Source: Pseudomonas sp. A-RE-19 (GTDB lineage: Bacteria; Pseudomonadota; Gammaproteobacteria; Pseudomonadales; Pseudomonadaceae). From it: 64,000 nucleotides of DNA. Positions 45,978 to 55,159 of the stretch are shown here, in pieces. The first letter of the stretch is position 1. The number at the start of each line of letters is the position of its first letter. Both the position numbers and the translations under genes were made by a program. The stretch is taken from assembly GCF_019956555.1 (NCBI RefSeq), contig NZ_JAHBDQ010000003.1, positions 124,001 to 188,000 on the forward strand, read 5' to 3'. The notes beneath the pieces are model-generated. The model was not told the DNA's origin. It saw only the letters and a program-made list of their open reading frames with translations, and searched no databases.

Positions 45978-46413
45978 CCGCGCTCCAGTTTTTTCTTGTA
46001 GGCCCACGCAGTGCAGATGACTCGCGGATTATTGGCAGCCGAAAACGTTTGATAGCCCAATCCTTGGGTTCGCCCTCGTTGGGGCGATTGTCGGACAAAT
46101 CCTTTTCTCTCTAATGACTTCGGCTGAGGAACGTGGAAATTTAGGTCTGTCGAGAAAAAAACGGCGAAGGGTCGGGATCCACGTGTCAGATTCTGTCGCA
46201 AATGCCCCTGTAGCCCTTCATCAACAAGTGGCGCAGGCTCGGCTATGATCCTGAGCGCTCAATGGGTTGTGCCCGATTATTCCGGCACATTGTGTGCTTC
46301 TTGATGTTCATGGGAACGTTCATAGGTCGGCAACCCCTCCCGCGAATGAGAGGATTGCCGTATAACGAATGACTTTCGCGTGTTTGGTAATAAAGGACCC
46401 ACAATAAAAGCTG
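45978..46413. other. 436-bp divergent intergenic region, MCP / RIO kinase
   Basis: No gene is supported. On the minus strand, AT-rich sequence upstream of the chemoreceptor holds a weak flagellar-type match (TCAAA, then GCCAATAA 11 bases later, at 46030-46053), with shorter spacing than expected. On the plus side GGCAACCCCTC with GAGAGGATTGCC (46328-46358) forms a bulged hairpin about 55 bp before the RIO kinase start, and TAATAAAGGACC with a GGACC-type site precedes the ATG. Confidence 0.5.
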
Positions 46414-47307
46414 ATGAAGACTCCAAAACGCATTGAACCCCTGATCGAGGACGGTCTGGTCGACGAGGTGCTGCGCCCACTCATGAGTGGTAAAGAAGCA
46501 GCTGTTTATGTGGTGCGCTGCGGCAACGAGCTGCGTTGTGCCAAGGTCTACAAGGAGGCGAATAAACGCAGTTTTCGTCAGGCGGCCGAGTATCAGGAGG
46601 GCCGTAAGGTGCGCAACAGCCGGCAGGCTCGCGCGATGGCCAAGGGCTCCAAGTTCGGCAAGAAAGAAACCGAAGACGCTTGGCAGAATGCCGAAGTGGC
46701 GGCGTTGTTCCGTCTGGCCGGTGCGGGCGTTCGGGTTCCTCAGCCTTACGACTTCCTTGAAGGCGTGCTGCTGATGGAACTGGTGGCCGACGAGTACGGC
46801 GACGCCGCGCCGCGTCTGAACGACGTGGTGCTGGAGCCGGACCAGGCACGTGAATATCACGCGTTTCTGATTTCGCAGATCGTGCTGATGCTGTGTACCG
46901 GTCTGGTGCACGGTGACCTGTCCGAGTTCAACGTGCTGCTGACGCCGACCGGCCCGGTCATCATCGACTTGCCGCAGGCGGTGGATGCGGCGGGTAACAA
47001 CCATGCGTTCAGCATGCTGGAACGGGACGTGGGCAACATGGCGTCGTACTTCGGTCGCTTTGCACCGGAGTTGAAACGCACCAAGTACGCCAAGGAGATG
47101 TGGGCGTTGTACGAAGCCGGCACCCTGCACCCGGCCAGTGTATTGACCGGCGAGTTCGACGAGCCGGAAGAACTGGCGGACGTCGGCGGGATCATGCGCG
47201 AGATCGAGGCGGCACGTCTTGATGAAGAACGTAAGCAAGCGATTCGAGCTGCTGACGACGCGCCACCGAGCAAAGCCGAAGAACCGCCTCCGCCCTGGAT
47301 GCAGTGA
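46414..47307 (+). CDS. RIO1-family serine kinase-like protein
   Basis: RIO kinases are atypical protein kinases; archaeal and eukaryotic ones act in ribosome assembly, while bacterial ones are little studied. The 297-residue protein has the ATP-binding lysine region KEAAVYVVRCGNELRCAKVY, a nucleotide-loop segment, the catalytic loop LVHGDLSEFNVLL (Asp about 168) and the metal-binding IIDLPQAVD. The N-terminus starts directly with the kinase. The proline-rich C-terminus (EEPPPPWMQ) is unstructured. A strong terminator follows at 47321-47344; it is monocistronic. Confidence 0.9.
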   Translation: MKTPKRIEPLIEDGLVDEVLRPLMSGKEAAVYVVRCGNELRCAKVYKEANKRSFRQAAEYQEGRKVRNSRQARAMAKGSKFGKKETEDAWQNAEVAALFRLAGAGVRVPQPYDFLEGVLLMELVADEYGDAAPRLNDVVLEPDQAREYHAFLISQIVLMLCTGLVHGDLSEFNVLLTPTGPVIIDLPQAVDAAGNNHAFSMLERDVGNMASYFGRFAPELKRTKYAKEMWALYEAGTLHPASVLTGEFDEPEELADVGGIMREIEAARLDEERKQAIRAADDAPPSKAEEPPPPWMQ

Positions 47308-47320
47308 TCGGTTGACTCAA

Positions 47321-47344
47321 AACCCGGCTTCGGCCGGGTTTTTT
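47321..47344 (+). terminator. Rho-independent terminator after the RIO kinase
   Basis: Stem AACCCGG (47321-47327) with CCGGGTT (47334-47340), a CTTCGG tetraloop-type cap, and a run of six T residues (47339-47344). Confidence 0.93.
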
Positions 47345-47362
47345 GCAATCCTCTGATCTCCT

Positions 47363-47446
47363 TGTAGGAGCTGCCGAAGGCTGCGATCTTTTGATCTTGT
47401 TTTAAGAAGCAAAGTCAAAAGATCGCAGCCTTCGGCAGCTCCTACA
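47363..47446. repeat. REPIN, gctgcgatcttttgat family
   Basis: Near-perfect inverted pair with heads TGTAGGAGCTGCCGAAGG and the reverse complement at 47423-47446, around a short AT-rich spacer. It lies between the terminator and the MFS gene. Confidence 0.93.
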
Positions 47447-47481
47447 AGGGCCAGGAACATCCCCACATTCAAGGATTGATT

Positions 47482-48702
47482 GTGAACATCCCATCCACCC
47501 GCAATGCCCGACTGATCATCGCCGCCCGGCTGATTTCGGACTTCGGCGCTTTCCTCAACATGGTCGCCCTGGCCACTTACGTTTACCTGCTCAGCAACAG
47601 CGCCATGAGCGTCGGTATCTTTCTCGCCAGCCGTGTCGCCGGGGGAATCTTTGCCAGCCTGATTGGCACCCGGTTCTATCGCCGCTGGGCCGGGCGCCTG
47701 CCGCTGATTGCCTTCGACCTGCTGCGCGCCGGTTTGCTGGGGCTGCTGCTGGTACTGCCAGTCACCCAACAAGCGCTGCTGTTACCGCTGATCGCGTTCG
47801 GCCTGGGGTTCGGCAACTCGATGTTCGCCATCGGGCTCAACAGCCAATTGCCGCACATGATCGACAAGGCGCAACTGCTCAAGACCAACGCCTGGATAAC
47901 CTCTGCATCGTCTGCGGCGATGGTCGGTGGGAGTCTGGTGGCGGGGTTGTTGGTGGCGGGGTTTGGCTTTGAAACGGTGTTTGCCCTGAACGTGGCCACT
48001 TACCTGCTGGCGGCGTTGTTGATTGTGCCGCTGCGGTTTTCCAGACCGGCACTCAGTGACGAGCCCCTTCACCAACAAGGCGAATGGTCGGCCCTGCGTC
48101 AGGGTTTGCGCACGGCGCCGGTGCTGACGGCGATGCTGGCCGTTGCCATGGCCGACACTTTGGGCAGCGCCGCGCACAACGTCGGCCTCCCGATCATTTC
48201 AAAACTGCTGACACCCGAGTCGGCCAGCACCACCCTGGGCCTGATGCTGGCGGTCTGGGCCATCGGAAAATTCATCGGAGCGAGGATCGCCAGTCGCCTG
48301 AAAGGTACGGACAACGCCCACCTTGAACGGCGATTTTTCTTCGGCGTGTTGCTGATGTCCTGCGGCTTCATCCTGATGTTTCAGCAGCAGACCCTTTACG
48401 GCTTGCTGCTGTTCTCGTTGCCTGCGGGCTTGGGCGACGGCTTCTCGGAAGTCGGCCTGATGTCGCGCCTGCAACGTGAACCGGACAATCTGCGCCTGCC
48501 GATTTTCAGCTTTCTGACGCTGCTGCAAATGACCGGGTTCGGCATTGGCATGTTGATCGCCGCGCCGTTCTATTCGTGGTGGACGCCCGGCGCGGTGGTG
48601 CTGTTGTTCCACGGCATTCCCCTCACCACGTTGCTGGTGGCGAAGGGGTTGGCGCTCAGGAGTGAGCGGGTTCGGCGCAGCAGCCCGACGCCAGCTCCTT
48701 GA
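47482..48702 (+). CDS. MFS transporter (MFS_3, EntS-like)
   Basis: The 406-residue protein starts at the GTG at 47482 after AAGGA (47471-47475); a TTG 6 bases upstream is less likely. About eleven to twelve membrane helices are seen, with ARLISDFGAFLNMVALATYVY at the N-terminus and the loop SLIGTRFYRRWAGR. It is of the drug/siderophore-exporter-like group of the major facilitator superfamily. The substrate is unknown. Its 3' end overlaps the convergent cueR by about 47 bp, which is uncommon. Confidence 0.88.
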   Translation: MNIPSTRNARLIIAARLISDFGAFLNMVALATYVYLLSNSAMSVGIFLASRVAGGIFASLIGTRFYRRWAGRLPLIAFDLLRAGLLGLLLVLPVTQQALLLPLIAFGLGFGNSMFAIGLNSQLPHMIDKAQLLKTNAWITSASSAAMVGGSLVAGLLVAGFGFETVFALNVATYLLAALLIVPLRFSRPALSDEPLHQQGEWSALRQGLRTAPVLTAMLAVAMADTLGSAAHNVGLPIISKLLTPESASTTLGLMLAVWAIGKFIGARIASRLKGTDNAHLERRFFFGVLLMSCGFILMFQQQTLYGLLLFSLPAGLGDGFSEVGLMSRLQREPDNLRLPIFSFLTLLQMTGFGIGMLIAAPFYSWWTPGAVVLLFHGIPLTTLLVAKGLALRSERVRRSSPTPAP

Positions 48703-49069
48703 GGATCGGGCAGTCCGGGCGGTGGTCGCCGTGGCAATGTTCTACCAGGTCTTGCAGGGTGTCGCGCAGTTGGCCGAGTTCGCGAATCTTCTGGTTCAGC
48801 TCGTCGATGTGCTGACGGGCCAGCGCCTTCACATCGGCGCTGGCGCGCTGGCGGTCCTGCCAGAGGGTCAGCAGTTTGCCGACCTCTTCCAGTGAAAAGC
48901 CCAGATCCCGAGAGCGCTTGATGAACGCCAGGGTGTGCAGATCGTCGTCGCCATAGACCCGGTAGCCGCTGTCGGTGCGATGGGCCGCCTTGAGCAGGCC
49001 GATGGACTCGTAATAGCGGATCATCTTCGCGCTCAGACCGCTCTGGCGGGCCGCTTGGCCAATGTTCAT
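48656..49069 (-). CDS. cueR: Cu(I)-responsive MerR-type regulator CueR
   Basis: CueR senses monovalent copper (also silver and gold) and activates copper-export genes by twisting promoters with long spacers. The 137-residue protein has the MerR HTH ([20 protein letters not shown]), a dimerisation helix and the C-terminal metal loop with the two cysteines C-x7-C in CHGDHRPDC, diagnostic for Cu(I) sensing. Its ATG overlaps the copA stop codon (ATGA), so it is made from the copA transcript and should be self-activated. Its end overlaps the convergent MFS gene. Confidence 0.95.
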   Translation of the reverse strand: MNIGQAARQSGLSAKMIRYYESIGLLKAAHRTDSGYRVYGDDDLHTLAFIKRSRDLGFSLEEVGKLLTLWQDRQRASADVKALARQHIDELNQKIRELGQLRDTLQDLVEHCHGDHRPDCPILKELASGCCAEPAHS

Positions 49070-51459
49070 CGGTTGTCCTCCAGGTCTTTGGGTTTCCAGG
49101 TTTTCAACAGTAACGCATTGCTCACCACGCTGACGCTCGACAGCGCCATGGCCGCGCCGGCCAGTACCGGGTTGAGGAAGCCGAACGCCGCCAGTGGCAG
49201 GCCGATCAGGTTATAGACGAACGCCCAGAACAGGTTCTGCCGAATCTTTGCGTAGGTCTTGCGGCTGATCTCCAGCGCCGCCGGCACCAGCCGTGGATCG
49301 CCGCGCATCAGGGTGATCCCGGCCGCGTGCATGGCGACGTCGGTGCCGCCGCCCATGGCGATGCCGATGTCTGCCGCGGCAAGCGCCGGTGCGTCGTTGA
49401 TGCCGTCGCCGACCATCGCCACCACGCCGGTTTTTTTCAGTGCGGCGACGGTGGCGGCTTTGTCCGCCGGCAATACTTCGGCGTGGACATCGCTGATGCC
49501 CAGCGCCTCGGCGACCACTTTGGCGCTGCCGCGGTTATCACCGGTCAACAGGTGGCTGCTGATGTTCCGTGCATTCAGCTGTTGCACTGCTTGCAGGGCG
49601 CCGGGTTTGAGTGTGTCACCGAAGGCGAACAGGCCCAGCACTTGTGGTTTGGGGCTTTGTTCGATCAGCCAGGACAGGGTCCGGCCTTCGGTTTCCCAGG
49701 CGCTGGCGGAGTCAGCCAATGGCCCGGCGCTCAGGCCGCTTTCTTCCAGAAGACGCCGATTGCCCAACGCCAATCGTCGACCCTCGAGGCTGCCGGCAAT
49801 GCCGCGCCCGGTCAGCGATTGACTGTCGCTGACATCAGCCACGGTCAAGCCGCGTTCGGTGCAGGCATCCAGCACAGCCTTGGCCAGCGGGTGTTCGCTA
49901 CCGCGTTGCAGCGCACCGGCCATTTGCAGCAAGGCCGCTTCGTCACCCTCGATGGCGCTCAAATGCGCGATACGCGGCGTGCCCGAGGTCAGCGTGCCGG
50001 TCTTGTCAAACACCACGGCGCTGACTTCATGAGCACGCTCCAAAGCTTCGGCATCCTTGATCAGAATCCCGTAGCGCGCGGCCACACCGGTGCCGGCCAT
50101 GATGGCCGTCGGCGTGGCCAGCCCGAGTGCGCAAGGGCAGGCGATCACCAATACCGCGACCGCATTGATCAAAGCGGTTTCCAGCGGCGCGCCGTACAGC
50201 CACCAACCGATCAGGGTCACCAGCGCGATCAGCAGCACCGTAGGCACGAACACCTGGCTGACTTTATCCACCAGTTTCTGGATCGGCGCTTTCGCCGCTT
50301 GCGCGTCTTCGACCAGGCGAATGATCCGCGCCAGCACGGTTTCTGCACCAAGCGCCAAGGTTCGAACCAGCAGCCGACCCTCGCCATTGATGGCACCGCC
50401 GGTGACCTTGTCGCCCGGTTGTTTTGGCACCGGCAGGCTTTCGCCGCTGATCAGGGCTTCATCGGCGTGGCTCTGGCCGTCCACCACTTCGCCATCCACC
50501 GGGAAGCGTTCGCCGGGTTTGACCATGACCAGATCGTTGAGGCGCAAAGCGCTGATCGCAACGTCCTGCTCGCGGCCATCGATCACCTGAATGGCTCGTT
50601 CCGGGCGCAAGGCCTCCAGAGCGCGAATGGCGCTGGCGGTCTGGCGCTTGGCGCGGCTTTCCAGGTATTTGCCCAGCAACACCAAGGCGATCACCACCGC
50701 CGAGGCCTCGAAATACAGGTGCGGCATGCGACTGGCTGCAGTGGCCCACGCGTAAACGCTCAAGCCGTAGCCGGCGCTGGTGCCCAGGGCCACCAGCAAA
50801 TCCATGTTGCCGGCACCGGCGCGCACGGCTTTCCACGCGGCGATATAGAAGCGCGCGCCGAAGATGAACTGCACGGGGGTGGCCAGAGCAAATTGCACCC
50901 ACGCCGGGAGCATCCAGTGCACGCCGAAAGGTTGCAGCACCATCGGCAGCACCAGCGGCAGGGCAAGGGCGATGGCCGCCAGCAAAGCCCAGCGTTCCCG
51001 GTGCAGGCGTAGCTGTTGATTATCGACTTGCGGGCGTTCGACTTCCCAGACGCTGGCGGAGTAACCGGCCTTGGTCACGGCGCCGATCAGGGTTTGCGGG
51101 TCGACCTGGCCGAGTAGTTCGAGGTGCGCACGTTCGTTGGCCAGGTTGACGCTGACACTTTTGACCCCCGGCACTTTGGCCAGCGCCCGTTCGACGCGGC
51201 CGACGCAGGACGCGCAGGTCATGCCGTCGATGCTCAATTCCAGGGACTGTTGCGGCACGCTGTAACCGGCCTGTTGCACCGCGTCCATCAAGGCCGGCAG
51301 GCTGTCACTGGGTGCTTGAACCCGGGCCTGTTCGGTGGCGAGGTTGACGCTGACGGCCGTGGCGCCAATGACTTTGCTCAAGGCACGCTCGACACGTCCG
51401 GCGCAACTGGCGCAGGTCATGCCGGCAATCGGCAGATCGAAAGTGGTGGATTCGGACAT
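49066..51459 (-). CDS. copA: Cu(I)-exporting P1B-type ATPase
   Basis: CopA pumps Cu(I) out of the cytoplasm. The 797-residue protein has two N-terminal metal-binding domains with CASC ([12 protein letters not shown], about 13-24; [12 protein letters not shown], about 81-92), eight transmembrane helices, the CPC motif in [15 protein letters not shown], phosphorylation motif [11 protein letters not shown], the ATP-binding domain, and [18 protein letters not shown]. All conserved Cu(I)-ATPase features are present. The promoter at 51489-51519 carries a CueR site. cueR follows with a 4-base overlap; GGGAGCG precedes the ATG. Confidence 0.97.
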   Translation of the reverse strand: MSESTTFDLPIAGMTCASCAGRVERALSKVIGATAVSVNLATEQARVQAPSDSLPALMDAVQQAGYSVPQQSLELSIDGMTCASCVGRVERALAKVPGVKSVSVNLANERAHLELLGQVDPQTLIGAVTKAGYSASVWEVERPQVDNQQLRLHRERWALLAAIALALPLVLPMVLQPFGVHWMLPAWVQFALATPVQFIFGARFYIAAWKAVRAGAGNMDLLVALGTSAGYGLSVYAWATAASRMPHLYFEASAVVIALVLLGKYLESRAKRQTASAIRALEALRPERAIQVIDGREQDVAISALRLNDLVMVKPGERFPVDGEVVDGQSHADEALISGESLPVPKQPGDKVTGGAINGEGRLLVRTLALGAETVLARIIRLVEDAQAAKAPIQKLVDKVSQVFVPTVLLIALVTLIGWWLYGAPLETALINAVAVLVIACPCALGLATPTAIMAGTGVAARYGILIKDAEALERAHEVSAVVFDKTGTLTSGTPRIAHLSAIEGDEAALLQMAGALQRGSEHPLAKAVLDACTERGLTVADVSDSQSLTGRGIAGSLEGRRLALGNRRLLEESGLSAGPLADSASAWETEGRTLSWLIEQSPKPQVLGLFAFGDTLKPGALQAVQQLNARNISSHLLTGDNRGSAKVVAEALGISDVHAEVLPADKAATVAALKKTGVVAMVGDGINDAPALAAADIGIAMGGGTDVAMHAAGITLMRGDPRLVPAALEISRKTYAKIRQNLFWAFVYNLIGLPLAAFGFLNPVLAGAAMALSSVSVVSNALLLKTWKPKDLEDNR

Positions 51460-51488
51460 CGGTCACGCTCCCTGTAGAAATTGCCTAC

Positions 51489-51519
51489 AGGATCAACCTT
51501 GCCATGCGGGCAAGGTCAA
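51489..51519 (-). promoter_or_regulatory. CueR-controlled copA promoter (19-bp spacer)
   Basis: On the minus strand TTGACC (51519-51514), a 19-bp spacer and GATCCT (51494-51489) form the promoter; the long spacer is the MerR-family hallmark. It contains the palindrome ACCTTGCC-5-GGCAAGGT (51496-51516). The same layout is seen before copZ. Confidence 0.85.
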
Positions 51520-51534
51520 GCGCCATATGAACAT

Positions 51535-51626
51535 CGTAGGAGCGAGGCTTGCCCGCGAAGGGGCCGTAACATTCAACATCAATGCTGACTCTTATGGCCT
51601 CTTCGCGGGCAAGCCTCGCTCCTACG
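51535..51626. repeat. REPIN, gcgaggcttgcccgcgaagg family
   Basis: Inverted copies (51535-51562 and 51600-51626) that pair fully, with spacer AACATTCAACATCAATGC, a close relative of the spacer in the gagcctgctcgcga REPINs. It lies between the copA promoter and the gene at 51639. Confidence 0.93.
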
Positions 51627-51638
51627 GGTAGGTGGTGA

Positions 51639-52022
51639 TCAATACTCGAGGGCGGCAGGCTTGAGGTACATCCCTTCCTGCGTCATCGCAATCCGGAACT
51701 TCAACACATCCCCGGCCTTGAGCGTGATGTTCTGCGATCCCGGCGCGAGCATGCCCGGGTTGCAGCCCGGCGCCTGGCCTGGCAACAGTTTGAGGCGCAG
51801 GGACACATTGCCCGGCGGCAGGTTGAACGAGGTGCTCTGTTCCTGGAACAGCCGCGCCGATAACTGATCCTGGATGTACACGCCGATCTCGCAGGAAGTC
51901 GACACTTCCAGGCGCTCGCGGGAAATGATCAGCACACCGTAATCCTCCCCGGCGGCTTGAACCGAAGGTGTCGCGGCTAATAGGCTGAGGAAGCCAAACA
52001 GGCTGAGAGCTGACCAGCGCAT
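51639..52022 (-). CDS. Exported protein of unknown function
   Basis: From the ATG at 52022, with AGGAG upstream, it is 127 residues; the longer frame to 52148 would run through the copZ operator region and is rejected. It has a Sec signal peptide (MRWSALSLFGFLSLLAATPSVQA) and a mature domain of about 104 residues with two cysteines (STSCEIGVY and APGCNPG), predicted beta-rich and periplasmic. I do not recognise the family. It is divergent from copZ, with the CueR-type promoter between, so copper control is possible but unproven. Confidence 0.75.
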   Translation of the reverse strand: MRWSALSLFGFLSLLAATPSVQAAGEDYGVLIISRERLEVSTSCEIGVYIQDQLSARLFQEQSTSFNLPPGNVSLRLKLLPGQAPGCNPGMLAPGSQNITLKAGDVLKFRIAMTQEGMYLKPAALEY

Positions 52023-52109
52023 GGCTGAATCTCCTGATGTCGAGTCATAGATGGACGCAGCTTGGCCGAGCGCGGCGCCGAATGCCAGCCCGGCAGCTTG
52101 CTTGAGAAC

Positions 52110-52140
52110 TTGACCTTGCCATGGTGGCAAGCTCGAGACT
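52110..52140 (+). promoter_or_regulatory. CueR-type copZ promoter (19-bp spacer)
   Basis: TTGACC (52110-52115), a 19-bp spacer and GAGACT (52135-52140) match the copA promoter in layout. The spacer contains the palindrome CTTGCC-5-GGCAAG (52115-52131). The copZ start is 44 bp further. Confidence 0.85.
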
Positions 52141-52183
52141 GGCCCCAACCCTCATCAGTGGGCTTCATTAAAGGAGTCATCCC

Positions 52184-52381
52184 ATGCAAGTGTTCAACGT
52201 TGAAGGCATGTCTTGCGGTCATTGCGTCAAGGCCATCACCCAGGCGCTGCAAGCCAAGGATCCCGCAGCCAGCGTGCGTATCGATCTGGCGGCAAAAGAA
52301 GTCGGCGTTGAAAGTGCGCTGACAGCCGAGCAGGTGATCGCCGCGATCAGCGAAGAGGGTTATGGCGTCAAACTGGCCTGA
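52184..52381 (+). CDS. copZ: Copper chaperone CopZ
   Basis: The 65-residue protein is a single heavy-metal-associated domain with the metal-binding motif MSCGHC (GMSCGHCVKAITQAL, about 7-21) and the beta-alpha-beta-beta-alpha-beta layout. It carries Cu(I) in the cytoplasm to CopA and CueR. AAAGGAG lies just before the ATG. It has its own CueR-type promoter and forms a copper module with copA and cueR, though separated from copA by the exported protein gene and a REPIN. Confidence 0.95.
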   Translation: MQVFNVEGMSCGHCVKAITQALQAKDPAASVRIDLAAKEVGVESALTAEQVIAAISEEGYGVKLA

Positions 52382-52487
52382 GTTTTTTAATAGTTAGCGA
52401 CCTAACGGAATGTTCAAGGCGTCCTCGCCCGGCTAGACTGTCGGCCTGCCGATCCATGCCAACCTGCATGCCTAACCTGGACGCCTG

Positions 52488-53684
52488 ATGAACTTTCGCA
52501 CAATCCTGATTCTCGGCGCCTTGAGCGCTTTCGGTCCGCTGGCGATCGATTTCTACCTGCCGGCATTCCCGGCAATGGCGCTCGCTTTCGGCACCGACGA
52601 AAAACACGTTCAACTGACCCTGGCGGCCTATTTCCTCGGTTTGTCCATTGGCCAACTGGCGTACGGTCCGGTGGCGGATCGCTTTGGGCGACGCCTTCCC
52701 TTGCTGGCAGGTGTCGGCTTGTTCACCGCGGCGTCGTTGGCCTGTGCTTATGCGCCGAGTCTGGAGTGGCTGATTGGCGCACGTTTCGTCCAGGCGCTGG
52801 GCGGTTGCGCGGGCATGGTGATTTCGCGGGCGGTGGTCAGCGATAAATGCGATGCGGTAGGTTCGGCGAAAGTCTTTTCACAATTGATGCTGGTGATGGG
52901 CCTGGCGCCGATTCTTGCGCCGATGCTGGGCGGGTTGTTGGTCAATACGTCGGGCTGGCAATCGATCTTTCTTGTGCTGACCGGTTTCAGTGCATTGGCA
53001 GGATTGGCGGTGACCCTCGGGCTGCCGGAAAGTCTGCCGGCCCATGTGCCGCGCCAACCGTTGTCGGGCGCGCTGCGTCAGTATGGTCGGTTGTTGGCGG
53101 ACCCGATCTTCCTCGGTCATGCACTGACCGGTGGCATCGCCATCGCCGGGATGTTTGCCTACATCGCCGGTTCACCGTTCGTGTTCATCAAACTCTATGG
53201 CGTGCCGGCCGAGCATTTCGGCTGGTTGTTCGGTATTAACGCGGCGGGTTTCATTCTGGTGGCCCAGGTCAATGCCCGGATGCTGGCCAAGCGCGGTCCG
53301 GCCTTTTTACTGGCGCGTACCGTCTGGTTCTATCTGGCGGGCGGTTTGGCCCTGTTGGCGGTCAGTTCGTTGCACACCGTGCACTTGTGGCCGTTGTTGA
53401 TCCCGCTGTTTATCTGCATCGCCAGCCTGGGTTGCATTGTTCCCAATGCCTCGGCCTGCGCCATGAGCGGGCAGGGCGCACGGGCGGGCAGTGCCTCGGC
53501 GTTGCTGGGTTGTCTGCAATTCAGCGTCGCCGCCGGGGCCGCAACGCTGGTGGGGGTTTTGCACGACGGCAGCGCCATGCCGATGGCCATGGTCATCAGC
53601 TTGTGCGCAATTCTGGTGGTAAGCGCGGCGATGCTCACCCGCCGTCTGCAAAATGCCCGGGCGCTGACGCAAGCCCAGGTCTGA
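52488..53684 (+). CDS. Bcr/CflA family multidrug MFS transporter
   Basis: The 398-residue protein has twelve predicted membrane helices and the family features: LGALSAFGPLAIDFYLPAFP at the N-terminus, the loop GPVADRFGRR (motif A, about 60-70) and RAVVSDKCD. It belongs to the Bcr/CflA drug-resistance branch (bicyclomycin and related compounds), though the substrate cannot be told from the sequence. It is monocistronic, convergent with the next small gene, with only 8 bp between stops. Confidence 0.93.
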   Translation: MNFRTILILGALSAFGPLAIDFYLPAFPAMALAFGTDEKHVQLTLAAYFLGLSIGQLAYGPVADRFGRRLPLLAGVGLFTAASLACAYAPSLEWLIGARFVQALGGCAGMVISRAVVSDKCDAVGSAKVFSQLMLVMGLAPILAPMLGGLLVNTSGWQSIFLVLTGFSALAGLAVTLGLPESLPAHVPRQPLSGALRQYGRLLADPIFLGHALTGGIAIAGMFAYIAGSPFVFIKLYGVPAEHFGWLFGINAAGFILVAQVNARMLAKRGPAFLLARTVWFYLAGGLALLAVSSLHTVHLWPLLIPLFICIASLGCIVPNASACAMSGQGARAGSASALLGCLQFSVAAGAATLVGVLHDGSAMPMAMVISLCAILVVSAAMLTRRLQNARALTQAQV

Positions 53685-53692
53685 GGACGGAC

Positions 53693-53863
53693 TCAGCCAG
53701 CAGTGCGATGCTGACGGTCGGGAATCTGATGGGGGGCGTGCAAGCGTGCTTCAAGCGTTTTAGTGAAGGCCAGGGCTTCGGCTTCACTGCGGAACGTCAC
53801 AGCGTGTTGATCCAGGCGGACCTGCCACTGAGATTTTGCCACTTCTTTTATCAGGATATTCAT
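53693..53863 (-). CDS. Small protein, 56 residues, function unknown
   Basis: From the ATG at 53863, with a good AGGAGA site, it encodes MNILIKEVAKSQWQVRLDQH and continues to 56 residues. The pattern (short beta strands, then FRSEAEALAFTKTLEARL helix) resembles the small DUF2188-like or stress proteins, but I cannot assign it. The frame extends to 53953, but the sequence before 53863 lacks a better start. No signal peptide. It stands alone between convergent genes. Confidence 0.65.
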   Translation of the reverse strand: MNILIKEVAKSQWQVRLDQHAVTFRSEAEALAFTKTLEARLHAPHQIPDRQHRTAG

Positions 53864-54016
53864 TACCGATCTCCTCTCGTAAAAGACGTCACGTAAAAGA
53901 TTGCCCCACAGAGATGTCGATTGTAGACCTGAATACGATCGCAATTGTGACAACGGTCAACTCTCTGACTGACGGCAACAGGGATCGGCGTCATCCCGGA
54001 TATTTCGGTCGTACCC

Positions 54017-54102
54017 TGTAGGCGCTGGCGAAGGCTGCGATCTTTTGATCTTGTATTTTTAAAAGCAAAATCAAAAGATCGCAGCCTTCGCCAGCTCCTG
54101 CA
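54017..54102. repeat. REPIN, gctgcgatcttttgat family
   Basis: Inverted pair with heads TGTAGGCGCTGGCGAAGG and CCAGCTCCTGCA around an AT-rich spacer; the heads differ by two changes from the commonest form. Confidence 0.9.
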
Positions 54103-54113
54103 AAGGCGGCTCT

Positions 54114-55127
54114 TCAGAACCCTTCAAGCACAATCTTGCCCTTGGACTTGCCGCTTTCCAGCAACTCATGGGCACGCCGCAGATTGGCCGCGTTGATGGT
54201 TCCGAAGTGCTCGCCGACCGTGGTTTTCAACGTGCCTGCATCGATCAGCGCGGCGACGCGGTTGAGCAGTTTGTGTTGCTCGATCATGTCTGCGGTTTCG
54301 AACAGCGAGCGGGTGTACATGAACTCCCAGTGCAGCGACAGGCTTTTGCGCTTGAGCTTGGTCACGTCCAGCGACTTCGGATCATCGATCAGCGCCAGTT
54401 TGCCTTGCGGCGCCAACGCCTCTACCAGTTGATCCAAGTGTGCATCGGTCTGGGTCAGGCTGGCGACGTGGGTCACCTGCTCGAACCCGGCACGTTTGAG
54501 TTCTGCACTCAGCGGCTGGCTGTGATCGATCACCTGGTCGGCGCCCAGGTCACGCACCCAGCTTTGGGTTTGCGAACGGGAAGCGGTGCCGATGACTGTC
54601 AGCCCGGTGAGCTGGCTGGCCAGTTGCGTGAGGATCGAACCGACACCCCCGGCGGCACCGACAATCAACAGGCTCTGGCCTTCATCGGTTTTGCCTTCGC
54701 GCACTTGCAGGCGTTCGAACAGCAGTTCCCACGCGGTGATGGCGGTCAGCGGCAGCGCGGCGGCTTCGGCGAAACCGAGGGTTTTCGGCATATGGCCGAC
54801 GATTCGCTCATCAACCACATGCCATTCACTGTTGCCGCCGGCACGGGCGATGGAGCCGGCGTAGAACACCTTGTCCCCGGCCTTGAACAAGGTCACTTCG
54901 CTGCCGACAGCCTTGACCACACCGGCCACGTCCCAGCCCAGCACTTTTGCCGCGCCATCTTCAGGCTGGACGTTTTGGCGAACCTTGGTGTCCACCGGGT
55001 TGACCGAGATGGCTTTGACCTCCACCAACAGGTCGCGCGGGCCGGCGACCGGTTCTGGCAGTTCGATATCTTGCAGGGACTTTTCGTCGCTGATGGGCAA
55101 GGAGGCGTAGTAGGCAACGGCTTTCAT
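54114..55127 (-). CDS. Zinc-type alcohol dehydrogenase family / quinone oxidoreductase
   Basis: The 337-residue protein starts at the ATG at 55127, after AGGAGC. It has the GroES-like N-terminal domain (VAGPRDLLVEVKAISVNPVD) and a Rossmann domain with the nucleotide loop LLIVGAAGGVGSILTQLA (about 151-168). The zinc-ligand cysteines of true ADHs are missing, so it is of the QOR/ZADH1-like group that reduces quinones or enones with NADPH. The gene overlaps no neighbour; a monooxygenase-like gene lies 32 bp upstream in the same direction, so the pair may be an operon. Confidence 0.92.
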   Translation of the reverse strand: MKAVAYYASLPISDEKSLQDIELPEPVAGPRDLLVEVKAISVNPVDTKVRQNVQPEDGAAKVLGWDVAGVVKAVGSEVTLFKAGDKVFYAGSIARAGGNSEWHVVDERIVGHMPKTLGFAEAAALPLTAITAWELLFERLQVREGKTDEGQSLLIVGAAGGVGSILTQLASQLTGLTVIGTASRSQTQSWVRDLGADQVIDHSQPLSAELKRAGFEQVTHVASLTQTDAHLDQLVEALAPQGKLALIDDPKSLDVTKLKRKSLSLHWEFMYTRSLFETADMIEQHKLLNRVAALIDAGTLKTTVGEHFGTINAANLRRAHELLESGKSKGKIVLEGF

Positions 55128-55159
55128 GTGGGGCTCCTGGAAAGTGCTGGAAGAAGGAA

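Noticed and set aside
46030..46053. A flagellar sigma-factor-like promoter upstream of the dCache chemoreceptor
   Set aside because: The two boxes (TCAAA and GCCAATAA) are separated by 11 bases, too few for the usual spacing, and one base deviates in the -10 box.
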